Shown piece by piece: positions 25,323 through 33,005 of a stretch of 37,598 nucleotides of DNA. A model generated the notes under the pieces. The model was given only the letters and a program-made list of their open reading frames with translations. It had not been told where the DNA came from and ran no database searches. This stretch comes from Candidatus Altarchaeales archaeon (GTDB taxonomy: Archaea > Altiarchaeota > Altiarchaeia > IMC4 > QMZM01). The stretch covers positions 1 through 37,598 of the forward strand of contig QMZG01000001.1 in NCBI GenBank assembly GCA_003663045.1, written 5' to 3'. How positions within the stretch are numbered: the first letter of the stretch is position 1; every line of letters starts with the position of its first letter. Position numbers and translations under genes: made by a program.

Positions 25323-26588
25323 ATGTACAGAAGTTATGAAGAGATGCCCAAGATCAGGTTGCCTCATGGCCAAGAGATAAAGATTTCAGACTCTACCATA
25401 AGAGATGGTTCTCAGATGCCTGGCATAGTGATGACCAGAAAGCACAGACTAAGAATTTATGAATATCTTCATGAGATCGGAATAGAAAAACTGGAGTGCT
25501 TTCTCTATAATCAAAGAGATAAGGATGTAGCAAGGGAGATGCTAAATATTGGTTATGAATTCCCGGAGGTTACTGGATGGGCCCGTTCTAACAGAGATGA
25601 CATAGACCTAGTTCTTAAAATGGATGGGATTAAAGAGACGGGAATACTTATGTCGGTCTCAGACACCCATATCTTTGATAAACTTGGCTTGAAAAGCAGG
25701 GAAGATGCCGAGAAAAAGTATCTTGATGCTTTACAGTATTCGATAGATCATGGCTTGAAGGTGAGATGTCACCTGGAGGATCTGACGAGGGCAGATTGGG
25801 AAGGCTTCATAATCCCATTTGTCAAAAAAATTATTTCAATAGACAAGGATGCAATCATCAGAATCTGCGATACTCTTGGCTTGGGAATACCATTTCCAGA
25901 GGCCGAGCTTCCCTATGGAATTCCAAGGATGGTTCGGGAATTAAAAAGGATCGGCGTTAGAAATATTGAGACACATACCCATGACGACTTTGGTTTGGGG
26001 GTTGCAAATTCTCTTGCTGGCTACTGGTATGGGGCAAACTGGTCTAACCTCACTTTCCTTGGAATTGGGGAAAGGGCAGGGAATTCGGAACTGGAAAAAA
26101 TTCTGATATTTTTCATAACCAGGGTGGATGGATTTGAGAAATACAATCCAGAAAAATTGACGGAATTTGCTCGATATATGGAAAAAGAGGTAAGGATTCA
26201 TGTTCCTCGAAACAAAGCAATAGTTGGTGAGAATATCTTTGCTCATGAATCTGGAATTCATACCGCTGGGGTTATAAGAAATCCATTCACCTATGAACCA
26301 TTTCCTCCAGAGTTGGTGGGTGGGAAGAGAAGGTTAATGGTGGGTGATTCCTCTGGAAAGGATGTGATAAGACAAAAGGTAGAGGAAGTAGCAGAAAGAC
26401 TGATGGGGCTAAAGGTTAAAGTAGAGAAGGATGATCCAAGGATTCAAGAAATCTATAAGGATATTCACAGATTGTATGACGAAGAAGGTAGAAGATCAGC
26501 TATCTCAGACGATGAAATAAAGAAGTATGTAGAGAAATATTTCCTATTTGAGCCGGTGATTGATGAGGTTAAGGTCGAAGAAAACTAA
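25323..26588 (+). CDS. DRE-TIM family acyltransferase (homocitrate / isopropylmalate synthase-like)
   Basis: The 421-residue protein is a TIM barrel of the DRE-TIM metallolyase superfamily. The signature near the start reads DSTIRDGSQ (23-31): R27 and D28 of the R-D-G motif are kept, but the glutamate of R-D-G-E-Q is serine. The metal ligands H218 and H220 are in ETHTHDDFG, and GIGERAGN and HESGIHTAG are the expected later motifs. Homocitrate, citramalate and isopropylmalate synthases share this core and add acetyl-CoA to a 2-oxoacid. The specificity is not readable, and the Glu-to-Ser change sets it apart from the described enzymes. It is followed within 1 bp by a GT4 gene. Confidence 0.82.
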   Translation: MYRSYEEMPKIRLPHGQEIKISDSTIRDGSQMPGIVMTRKHRLRIYEYLHEIGIEKLECFLYNQRDKDVAREMLNIGYEFPEVTGWARSNRDDIDLVLKMDGIKETGILMSVSDTHIFDKLGLKSREDAEKKYLDALQYSIDHGLKVRCHLEDLTRADWEGFIIPFVKKIISIDKDAIIRICDTLGLGIPFPEAELPYGIPRMVRELKRIGVRNIETHTHDDFGLGVANSLAGYWYGANWSNLTFLGIGERAGNSELEKILIFFITRVDGFEKYNPEKLTEFARYMEKEVRIHVPRNKAIVGENIFAHESGIHTAGVIRNPFTYEPFPPELVGGKRRLMVGDSSGKDVIRQKVEEVAERLMGLKVKVEKDDPRIQEIYKDIHRLYDEEGRRSAISDDEIKKYVEKYFLFEPVIDEVKVEEN

Positions 26589-26589
26589 A

Positions 26590-27648
26590 ATGCAAGTTGC
26601 ATGGATTTCGGATTCATTTGAGCAGATTAATGGAGTCTCGACATATATAAAAAACATCCTGCCTCTCCTGAACAAACAACTGGATATCAAATTATTTACA
26701 GGAAGGGTCACCAATGATTATGAATTCCCAGTTTTTTCTATGCCCCACATCTCCTTCCCCTTTCTGCCAGAATACGATATAATCTCCCCTTTTTTTAAAA
26801 AGATTGATGCGAATCTCATTCATGTTCATAGTGCATATCTCTTGGGATTGCGTTCATCAAGGCTGGATATGAAAAAAATTGTAACTACTCATTTTCACCC
26901 ATACAATTTTTTGGAATCCTTTTTTGGACAGAATCAGCCGAAGATATTTCGAGATCTGATGTGGAGATACATAATATGGTTCCTGAATCAATTCGATATC
27001 GTGATAACTCAGACCAGGGCAAAGGAAAAGACATTCAAAACCCAGGGTCTGAAAACAAGGATCGAGGTAGTACCCAACGGGATGGATATGTCCAAATCAA
27101 TTGAACATACAGAATTGAAGGTTGATTTTAGAAAGAAGTTTGGTATCAGGGGCGATTTCGCATTATTTCTTGGACGTTTGGATGCATCAAAGAGGCCAGA
27201 TTGGGTTATAGAGGTTGCTAAAAGACTCCCTCACAGACAGTTTGTTATCATAGGTAGGGGGACACTGGAGAAGAAGTTACCCCATCCAAAAAATGTCCAT
27301 TTCATCAGGGAGTATATCTCGGCGGAAGATAAGATCGGTGCTTATCACTCCGCTTCAATGATACTGATGCCTTCAGCCGTTGGTGTTGAGATGGAGGGTC
27401 TTGTTGCTCAGGAAGCGATGCTCTGCAAGACGCCCGTACTGCACTCAGATGATGATGTTCTTAACGAGGTAGTTGGAAAGGGGGGTATCGCATGTAGATC
27501 TATTGAAGAGCTAAAAGAAAAAACCGAACTTCTATTTGAGGATAATGAGCTTCGAGAAGAATTGGGGGAACGCGCACTGGAGGCAGTTGGTAAAAGAGAC
27601 ATCAACAAATCTGTTGAAAAATTAATAAAGATTTATGATTCTCTATAA
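26590..27648 (+). CDS. GT4-family glycosyltransferase
   Basis: I start it at the ATG 26590, just after the upstream stop, giving 353 residues; an in-frame ATG at 26560 would overlap the previous gene by ten codons. The N-terminus ISDSFEQINGVSTYIKN is the typical GT4 acceptor loop, THFHPYNF is the histidine region, GRLDASKRPDW opens the nucleotide-sugar domain, and EMEGLVAQEAMLCK supplies the E-x7-E pair. It resembles glycolipid alpha-mannosyl- and galactosyltransferases. It precedes an AglD-like membrane protein, so it may act on a polyprenol- or archaeol-linked sugar. Confidence 0.9.
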   Translation: MQVAWISDSFEQINGVSTYIKNILPLLNKQLDIKLFTGRVTNDYEFPVFSMPHISFPFLPEYDIISPFFKKIDANLIHVHSAYLLGLRSSRLDMKKIVTTHFHPYNFLESFFGQNQPKIFRDLMWRYIIWFLNQFDIVITQTRAKEKTFKTQGLKTRIEVVPNGMDMSKSIEHTELKVDFRKKFGIRGDFALFLGRLDASKRPDWVIEVAKRLPHRQFVIIGRGTLEKKLPHPKNVHFIREYISAEDKIGAYHSASMILMPSAVGVEMEGLVAQEAMLCKTPVLHSDDDVLNEVVGKGGIACRSIEELKEKTELLFEDNELREELGERALEAVGKRDINKSVEKLIKIYDSL

Positions 27649-27673
27649 GGCAATAATAACATAGACAGATAAG

Positions 27674-28735
27674 ATGATCAAGAAATCTATCATATCTTTT
27701 TTAATTGGCATAGGTATAATTGTTTTGGTATTGTACATCGTGGACTTTAACGAGGTTGTCCCTCAGATTCAACAATTGTCTCTGGGATATTTCTTATTAT
27801 TGCTTTTAATAGAGTTGATTTCAATTGTTTTATCTGCATTGAAGTGGAGATTGATACTACGTTCATTTCATGTACCCATGAAGGATATACTACCCACAAT
27901 ATTTGTCGGCTATCTGGTGAACAATATAACCCCCATGGGTTTTGCCGGAGGTGAACCGGTTCGTGCATGTATCATATCAAAGAAGAGGAATATTCCATTA
28001 ACGAGCTCTGCTGCGAGTGTGATTGTAGATCTCTTTTTAGAGATATTCCCAATGTTCCTCCTGAGTGGGATAGCGATCTACCTAGTTTTCATGAGTGGAA
28101 TTCCCATAGAAATCGCAATATTCTTGGGAATCATCTCTCTGACATTATCCATACTGTTTTTTATATCAATAACCTTAGTAATGAATAAAAATTTTTCCCT
28201 GAAGGTGATTCAGATATTTATTGAAATCATATCAAGAATTCCGATCTTAAAAATCTATTCGCAAAAACTGAGAGAGGATGTAAATGAGATATGTGATAAA
28301 TTTAACTACGCTATGAGAAGGCATATGATGGACCCCCATGTCCTATTTTTCGGAACCCTTATCTCCTCCTTCGTTTGGGGCCTAAGGTTGTTGAGGACGT
28401 ATGTGGTTTTCATAGCCCTTGGCTATCCTGTTTCAATAGATACCGTAATAGTGGTGGAAATTGCCGTGTCCGTACTTTCATTCTTGCCACTCCTTCCCGG
28501 ATCACTGGGGATATGGGAAGGTGCTAGTGTCATGTTTTTCGTACTGGCGGGTGTAGATAAGGCCTATGCTATGTCGGCTACGCTAATAGACAGGGTCCTT
28601 TTCTATCTGATCCCGTCCATCATTGGTATCATCTCTGCATTGTATCTGGGCATTAGTGTCTCAAGGCTGGTGAGTGAGAAGATCGGAGATGATAAGATAG
28701 AACTGGAGAAATTGTCGAAAATTATAGGTTCCTGA
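27674..28735 (+). CDS. Flippase-like membrane protein (AglD / LPG synthase TM family)
   Basis: The 353-residue protein has about eight helices and matches the lysylphosphatidylglycerol-synthase transmembrane family (UPF0104). Diagnostic segments are NNITPMGFAGGEPVRA near residue 79-94 and LPLLPGSLGIWEGASV near 275-290, followed by ATLIDRVLFYLIP. In haloarchaea the AglD protein with this domain adds a sugar to the S-layer glycan or assists its flipping; in bacteria the domain flips aminoacylated lipids. Together with the adjacent GT4 gene this suggests lipid-linked sugar synthesis or flipping. A T-rich terminator follows. Confidence 0.85.
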   Translation: MIKKSIISFLIGIGIIVLVLYIVDFNEVVPQIQQLSLGYFLLLLLIELISIVLSALKWRLILRSFHVPMKDILPTIFVGYLVNNITPMGFAGGEPVRACIISKKRNIPLTSSAASVIVDLFLEIFPMFLLSGIAIYLVFMSGIPIEIAIFLGIISLTLSILFFISITLVMNKNFSLKVIQIFIEIISRIPILKIYSQKLREDVNEICDKFNYAMRRHMMDPHVLFFGTLISSFVWGLRLLRTYVVFIALGYPVSIDTVIVVEIAVSVLSFLPLLPGSLGIWEGASVMFFVLAGVDKAYAMSATLIDRVLFYLIPSIIGIISALYLGISVSRLVSEKIGDDKIELEKLSKIIGS

Positions 28736-28748
28736 TTTTATTTTTTAT
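28736..28748 (+). terminator. T-tract terminator after the flippase gene
   Basis: TTTTATTTTTTAT directly follows the stop codon. Oligo-T tracts without stems are the usual intrinsic terminators in archaea. It separates the glycosyltransferase pair from the ribosomal protein operon. Confidence 0.45.
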
Positions 28749-28845
28749 GCCATGAATACCTATTAATATCAACCTCAACACTTTTCTTTCTTTTCCAAAG
28801 AAAGAAATGAGGGTTTTGGATGATAGCCAAAAGACCATATTCAAA

Positions 28846-29127
28846 ATGAAATTCCCAGATACTATAAAGACATACTGTCCCTATTGTAAAGCGCATACAG
28901 AGCATGAGGTTAGGCTTAGTAGAAAGGGAAAAGAAAGGACAATGAATAGGGGCAGGAGGAAGTATAAGGAAGTAAAGAAGGGCTATGGTGGTTCTCCAAG
29001 GACGCCTAAAAAGGATGTGTACAAGATAGGAAAGAGGCCGGTTTTTATATTAAAATGCAAGGTCTGCAAAAAGAAACAGCAGAGGGTTCACAAGGCGAGA
29101 ACTAAGAAGACCGTGGAAGTTAAATAG
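28846..29127 (+). CDS. rpl44e: Large ribosomal subunit protein eL42 (L44e)
   Basis: The ATG at 28846 gives 93 residues beginning MKFPDTIKTYCPYCK, the length and start of archaeal L44e; an upstream ATG at 28807 would add 13 residues not seen in the family. Four cysteines in two pairs (CPYCK and CKVCK) form the zinc site, and the GGSPRTPKKDVYKIGKR stretch is the conserved rRNA-contact core. L44e lies near the ribosomal E site. It is followed 17 bp later by rps27e, the usual archaeal pair. Confidence 0.95.
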   Translation: MKFPDTIKTYCPYCKAHTEHEVRLSRKGKERTMNRGRRKYKEVKKGYGGSPRTPKKDVYKIGKRPVFILKCKVCKKKQQRVHKARTKKTVEVK

Positions 29128-29144
29128 GTTATGTAGCTTTAAAA

Positions 29145-29342
29145 ATGTCAAAGAAAATCAGGAAAACCAATAGCAGATTTTTAAGGGTAAAGTGTAGTGA
29201 TTGCGGCAACGAACAGGTTATATTTGGCTGTGCCGCCAGTACCGTAAAGTGTCTGGTATGTGAAAAGGTTTTAGCGATTCCAACCGGTGGTAAAGCGATA
29301 ATAAAGACTGAAATCTTAGAGGTTCTGGATAAAAATCTCTAA
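29145..29342 (+). CDS. rps27e: Small ribosomal subunit protein eS27 (S27e)
   Basis: The 65-residue protein has the zinc ribbon of S27e: CSDCGNEQVIFGCAASTVKC and then CLVCEKVL, with cysteines spaced CX2C ... CX2C, plus the conserved terminal IPTGGKAIIKTEI. It binds 18S/16S rRNA in the small subunit body. It sits between rpl44e and the archease gene, 3 bp before the latter. In many archaea the gene for aIF2 alpha follows instead. Confidence 0.96.
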   Translation: MSKKIRKTNSRFLRVKCSDCGNEQVIFGCAASTVKCLVCEKVLAIPTGGKAIIKTEILEVLDKNL

Positions 29343-29345
29343 AAG

Positions 29346-29774
29346 ATGCCCCATAAGGATTTTGAATTTCTAGAACATATCGCCGATCTAAAATTTAGAT
29401 CTTATGGTAAGACCCTCGATGCATGTTTCGAAAATGCTGCCAAGGCTATGTTCTCCTCGATCCTTGATCTTAACTCCGTAATTGTAAAAACAGAAAGAAA
29501 AATAGAAATCAAATCGGATTCTCTGGAAACACTCCTTCATGATTTTTTGAGTGAGATCCTCTTTCTCTTTGAAACAGAAGATTTGGTCTTTGGGGAATTT
29601 CATGTTTCAATTAAAAAAAATGAAGGATATCAAATTTCTGCAAAATTAAAGGGCGAGAAATTTAATCCAAAAAGGCATGTTATAATGACGGATATAAAGG
29701 CGGTTACATACCATGAAATGCGAATTGAAAAAAAAGATGGTGAATGGGTTGTAGATGTCCTTTGTGATATATAG
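29346..29774 (+). CDS. Archease
   Basis: The 142-residue protein starts FEFLEHIADLKFRSYGKTL, with the H-x-A-D archease motif, and contains LLHDFLSEILFLFE and KAVTYHEMRIEKKDGEW, which hold the family's acidic and histidine metal-binding residues. Archease activates the RtcB RNA ligase and can raise the specificity of tRNA methyltransferases. RtcB is not in this window. It is the third gene of the ribosomal protein run, 3 bp after rps27e, so it is probably expressed with them. Confidence 0.95.
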   Translation: MPHKDFEFLEHIADLKFRSYGKTLDACFENAAKAMFSSILDLNSVIVKTERKIEIKSDSLETLLHDFLSEILFLFETEDLVFGEFHVSIKKNEGYQISAKLKGEKFNPKRHVIMTDIKAVTYHEMRIEKKDGEWVVDVLCDI

Positions 29775-29825
29775 CAAAGTATAGATGAAGAATTCTTTAA
29801 AATTCGATCTTAATACCTTATCAAA

Positions 29826-31190
29826 ATGAATCCTTCAATATTCCGTGCATACGATATCCGGGGGATTTTTGGTAAAGATCTGACAGAGGAAACTGCGGAG
29901 AGGATAGGAAAGGCATTTGGAACCTATGTTGATGGGGGGGACATAGTAGTGGGAAGGGACTGCAGATTGAGCTCTCCCGTACTTATGGATTCCCTAATTA
30001 AAGGACTGATCTTTACCGGTTGTAATGTGACAAACATAGGAATGGTTCCCACCCCCGTACTTTATTTCTCTCTCGTTCATTACAAAAAGGATGGTGGCAT
30101 CATGATTACTGGATCCCATAATGCTCCACAGTATAATGGCTTCAAGATCTGTAAGGGGTCGCATACACTTTATGGAGACGAGATTCGGGAGATTGGAGAG
30201 ATAGCAGAATCTGAGGATTTTAAGAGAGGTAAGGGGAGGGTTGAAGAGATGAATGTACTGAAGGATTATCTAAATTTTATCAAAGAAAGAATCGAGATCG
30301 AAAAGGAACTGAAGGTTGTGATAGATGGTGGAAATGGAACCGCTGGGAAGCTGGCATCAAAACTCTTCGGGGATTTGGGCTGCGAGGTAACAGAACTCTA
30401 CTGTGAGCCAGATGGAAATTTCCCCAATCATTTTCCAGATCCCACCATAGATGAAAATCTGATGGATCTAATCTCCTTAGTTAGGGATGAAGGTGCAGAT
30501 ATGGGAATCGCTTTTGATGGGGATGCCGACAGACTTGTCATAGTTGATGACACCGGAGAGATAATTAGGGGGGACCAGACCTTGATTCTTTTTTCCAGAG
30601 AGATCTTGAAGGAAAGGAAAAATGCAAAGATAATCTTTGAAGTGAAGTGCTCTCAAGCATTAATAGAGGATATAAAACAGCACGGTGGGATCCCAATAAT
30701 GTACAGAACGGGACATTCATTCATAAAGAAAAAGATGAAAGAGGAGAATGCTTTATTAGCTGGTGAGATGTCCGGACACTTCTTCTTTGCAGATAACTAT
30801 TATGGCTACGATGATGGAATCTTTGCTGCCGTGAGAATGGCCCAACTGCTTTCAAAAAGTAAGGAAAAACTATCGGAGATGATAGCAAAAATTCCCCATT
30901 ACTATTCCACACCAGAGATAAGGATTCATTGCCCGGAAGATGAGAAGTTTAAAATCGTGGAGAAAATAACGGAAAAATTTCAAATGGATTATGATGTAAT
31001 TAAAGTTGATGGGGCAAGGATCCAGTTTGATGATGGCTGGGGTTTAGTGAGGGCATCTAACACAGAACCGGCACTAATTCTGAGATTTGAGGCAAAAAAT
31101 AGGAAGAGGGTGGAAGAGATTAGAGAAATAATTATGGATGAATTAAAAAAGTTTCCTTCTGTAGCAAGGGGATTGGATGTTGTAAAATAG
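29826..31190 (+). CDS. Phosphomannomutase / phosphoglucomutase
   Basis: The 454-residue alpha-D-phosphohexomutase shows TGSHNAPQYNG near residue 94-104, where the serine is phosphorylated in catalysis, the Mg2+ loop AFDGDADR (230-236), the sugar-binding GEMSGHFF, and the phosphate-binding RASNTEPAL. GEMSGH is the form found in phosphomannomutase/phosphoglucomutase. It interconverts hexose 6- and 1-phosphates and so supplies the nucleotide sugars needed by the transferases in this window; the GlmU-like gene at 33006 would use its product. It is preceded by a short gap after archease and may be read through from that operon. Confidence 0.94.
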   Translation: MNPSIFRAYDIRGIFGKDLTEETAERIGKAFGTYVDGGDIVVGRDCRLSSPVLMDSLIKGLIFTGCNVTNIGMVPTPVLYFSLVHYKKDGGIMITGSHNAPQYNGFKICKGSHTLYGDEIREIGEIAESEDFKRGKGRVEEMNVLKDYLNFIKERIEIEKELKVVIDGGNGTAGKLASKLFGDLGCEVTELYCEPDGNFPNHFPDPTIDENLMDLISLVRDEGADMGIAFDGDADRLVIVDDTGEIIRGDQTLILFSREILKERKNAKIIFEVKCSQALIEDIKQHGGIPIMYRTGHSFIKKKMKEENALLAGEMSGHFFFADNYYGYDDGIFAAVRMAQLLSKSKEKLSEMIAKIPHYYSTPEIRIHCPEDEKFKIVEKITEKFQMDYDVIKVDGARIQFDDGWGLVRASNTEPALILRFEAKNRKRVEEIREIIMDELKKFPSVARGLDVVK

Positions 31191-31265
31191 ATTAATTATC
31201 TAATTGTTCTAAGATACATCTCATCAACCGAACCCAGAAGCATTCAAGAGAAAAGAGGTGAGGAA

Positions 31266-31385
31266 ATGAAAACGGAGTAGTTACAACTGGAATTCGGGAA
31301 GATTAAAGAACATAAGCAATATAAATTTATAACCTCGTGGCTTGCACTGAACGAGGAAAATTATGAGCAAAAAACAGATACATAG
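31266..31385 (+). pseudogene. Small ORF with an in-frame TAG at codon 5 (likely broken gene)
   Basis: A strong ribosome binding site (GAGGTGAGG at 31255-31263) precedes ATG AAA ACG GAG TAG. In the same frame the sequence continues without a stop for 34 more codons (starting LQLEFGKIKEHKQYKF) to a second TAG at 31383. The continuation is protein-like and amphipathic, which suggests a small gene with a nonsense change. TAG is a regular stop for other genes here (rpl44e, archease, phosphohexomutase), so pyrrolysine readthrough is unlikely. I cannot assign a family. Confidence 0.35.
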
Positions 31386-31386
31386 T

Positions 31387-31686
31387 TCATTTCCTACTGC
31401 TCTTTTTTTCATATCTCTCAAATGCAGCATACCATTCTTTTTCCATATCTATGTCAAATTTATTCGCCAGTTTCAATGTTAGGTAGAGTAGATCTACCAA
31501 CTCCTCAGCAAGTTCCGCCCTCTTAAATTTCTCTGTTTTATAGCCCTCCAAACGCAGAATTCTCCTTGAAATTTCCCCCAGTTCTTCGCTCATATGAAGT
31601 ACTATATGGCTTTCCTTGTCTTTGTTCCAGCCATATTTCTTATCATAGTCCATGACTTCTTTCTGCAACTGAGTTAAATTTGTCAT
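31387..31686 (-). CDS. MazG-like nucleotide pyrophosphohydrolase
   Basis: The 99-residue protein has the all-alpha NTP pyrophosphohydrolase fold of the MazG superfamily: EELGEISRRILRLEG holds the first E-x-x-E metal pair, and ELAEELVDLLYLTLKL gives the second E-x-x-D pair. These acidic residues bind Mg2+ and split NTPs or dNTPs to monophosphate and pyrophosphate, a house-cleaning job. It is short compared with full MazG, as expected for the single-domain archaeal and bacterial form. It is divergent from truD, whose start lies only 17 bp away. Confidence 0.85.
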   Translation of the reverse strand: MTNLTQLQKEVMDYDKKYGWNKDKESHIVLHMSEELGEISRRILRLEGYKTEKFKRAELAEELVDLLYLTLKLANKFDIDMEKEWYAAFERYEKKSSRK

Positions 31687-31703
31687 GATAATAATTATTT
31701 AAG

Positions 31704-32912
31704 ATGGATGAAATAAAACCCCCAGAACTGGAACAAGAACTTGGTATGGAGGTCTATGCTTCCAGAACAGAGGGTATTGGTGGAAGGATAAAACAGATCC
31801 CAGAGGATTTTATTGTTGAGGAGATTACTCCAGATGGGAAGATTCTGGAGATTGGTAATAGAGGTATTGAAAACAAAAACCAGGAAGAAAAGGAGTATGT
31901 GCATTTTACGCTGCAGAAATATAACTGGGATACTATGAAGGCAATAAAAGAGATTTCCAGAAGGCTGGGGATTAGTCATAAGAGGTTTGGATTTGCCGGG
32001 ACTAAGGATAAAAGGGCGCTTACGACGCAACGAGTCTCTTTATGGAATAAAAAAATCGAGGATTTGGAGAGGGTTAGAATTAAAGATATAAAGTTGAAGG
32101 ATTTTCGATATGAGGATGAAAGGATAAATCTCGGTGATCTCTTGGGTAATAGATTTACTGTTGTTATCCGAAATCTGGAATATGATGAAGAAATCATAAG
32201 AGAGAGAATCTCATCCCTAATGAATGAATTAAAGGGTCAGATCCCTTCATTCTTTGGAGTACAGAGATTTGGGACTGTCCGACCAATAACTCACTTAGTT
32301 GGAAAAGAAATCCTGAAGAAAAATTTCAAAGGTGCCGTAATGATCTATCTTTCAATGGAATTTGAGGGAGAAGATGAAGAAGTAAAGGAGGTAAGAAAAA
32401 CCCTGAGGGAAACGGGAGACTTTAGAGAGACACTAAAGAATTTCCCCAAGCACCTTGGTTACGAAAATGCTATGTTGAATTTCCTTGTAAAAGAACGAAA
32501 AAAGGAGAATTTCATTGGTGCTCTGAGAAAATTGCCAAAGAAACTTCGACAGATGTTTATTCATGCATATCAGGCATACATATTTAATAAATCGTTGAGT
32601 GAATACATAAAAAGGGGTATTGTTGTTGAAAGACTTCCACTGGTTGGTTATAAGACAGAGATTGATGAAATAACTTCGAGGATTTTGAATGAGGAGGGAA
32701 TTTCTCAAGAGGATTTCAGGGTGGATTCTATGCCGGAGTTAAGCTCTAAAGGCGAGTATAGGAATTGCTTTGCCATCGTGGAAAATCTTGAGATCATTAA
32801 TATTAGGGATGATGAATTGAATGAGGGAAAGAAGAGATTAACAATCAGGTTTTCACTTGGGAAGGGAAACTATGCCACTGTGTTTTTGAGGGAGGTGATG
32901 AAATCCCCATAA
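31704..32912 (+). CDS. truD: tRNA pseudouridine(13) synthase TruD
   Basis: The 402-residue protein begins with IKQIPEDFIVEEI, the TruD N-terminal signature, and carries FGFAGTKDKRALTTQRVSL near residues 95-113, in which D102 is the catalytic aspartate. NRFTVVIRNL, FFGVQRFGT and the central HAYQAYIFNKSLSEYI segment, the last from the family-specific insertion domain, follow. It isomerises U13 in tRNAs. Length and motif order match archaeal TruD. It starts close to the MazG-like gene on the opposite strand. Confidence 0.96.
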   Translation: MDEIKPPELEQELGMEVYASRTEGIGGRIKQIPEDFIVEEITPDGKILEIGNRGIENKNQEEKEYVHFTLQKYNWDTMKAIKEISRRLGISHKRFGFAGTKDKRALTTQRVSLWNKKIEDLERVRIKDIKLKDFRYEDERINLGDLLGNRFTVVIRNLEYDEEIIRERISSLMNELKGQIPSFFGVQRFGTVRPITHLVGKEILKKNFKGAVMIYLSMEFEGEDEEVKEVRKTLRETGDFRETLKNFPKHLGYENAMLNFLVKERKKENFIGALRKLPKKLRQMFIHAYQAYIFNKSLSEYIKRGIVVERLPLVGYKTEIDEITSRILNEEGISQEDFRVDSMPELSSKGEYRNCFAIVENLEIINIRDDELNEGKKRLTIRFSLGKGNYATVFLREVMKSP

Positions 32913-33005
32913 CTTGGATGCGATGCATCTATTTTTATCTGTATCTCTTCCAATATTATAATTAATGTATTATATGTAGCATTTTAATGTATTGGGTGAC
33001 AGTTT

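Noticed and set aside
26560..26589. Earlier start for the GT4 glycosyltransferase at 26560
   Set aside because: It would overlap the upstream coding sequence by ten codons with a charged, atypical extension; the ATG at 26590 gives the usual GT4 N-terminus.
28807..28845. Thirteen-residue N-terminal extension of L44e
   Set aside because: Archaeal L44e normally begins at MKFP, and the later ATG gives the expected length of about 93 residues.
31266..31385. Pyrrolysine incorporation at the in-frame TAG
   Set aside because: Several firm genes in the window (rpl44e, archease, phosphohexomutase, the 137-residue coiled coil) stop at TAG, so the codon is an ordinary stop in this genome.
31695..32030. 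Minus-strand 111-codon frame opposite truD
   Set aside because: The plus strand encodes the complete TruD signature, including the catalytic aspartate; the antisense frame is an artefact.
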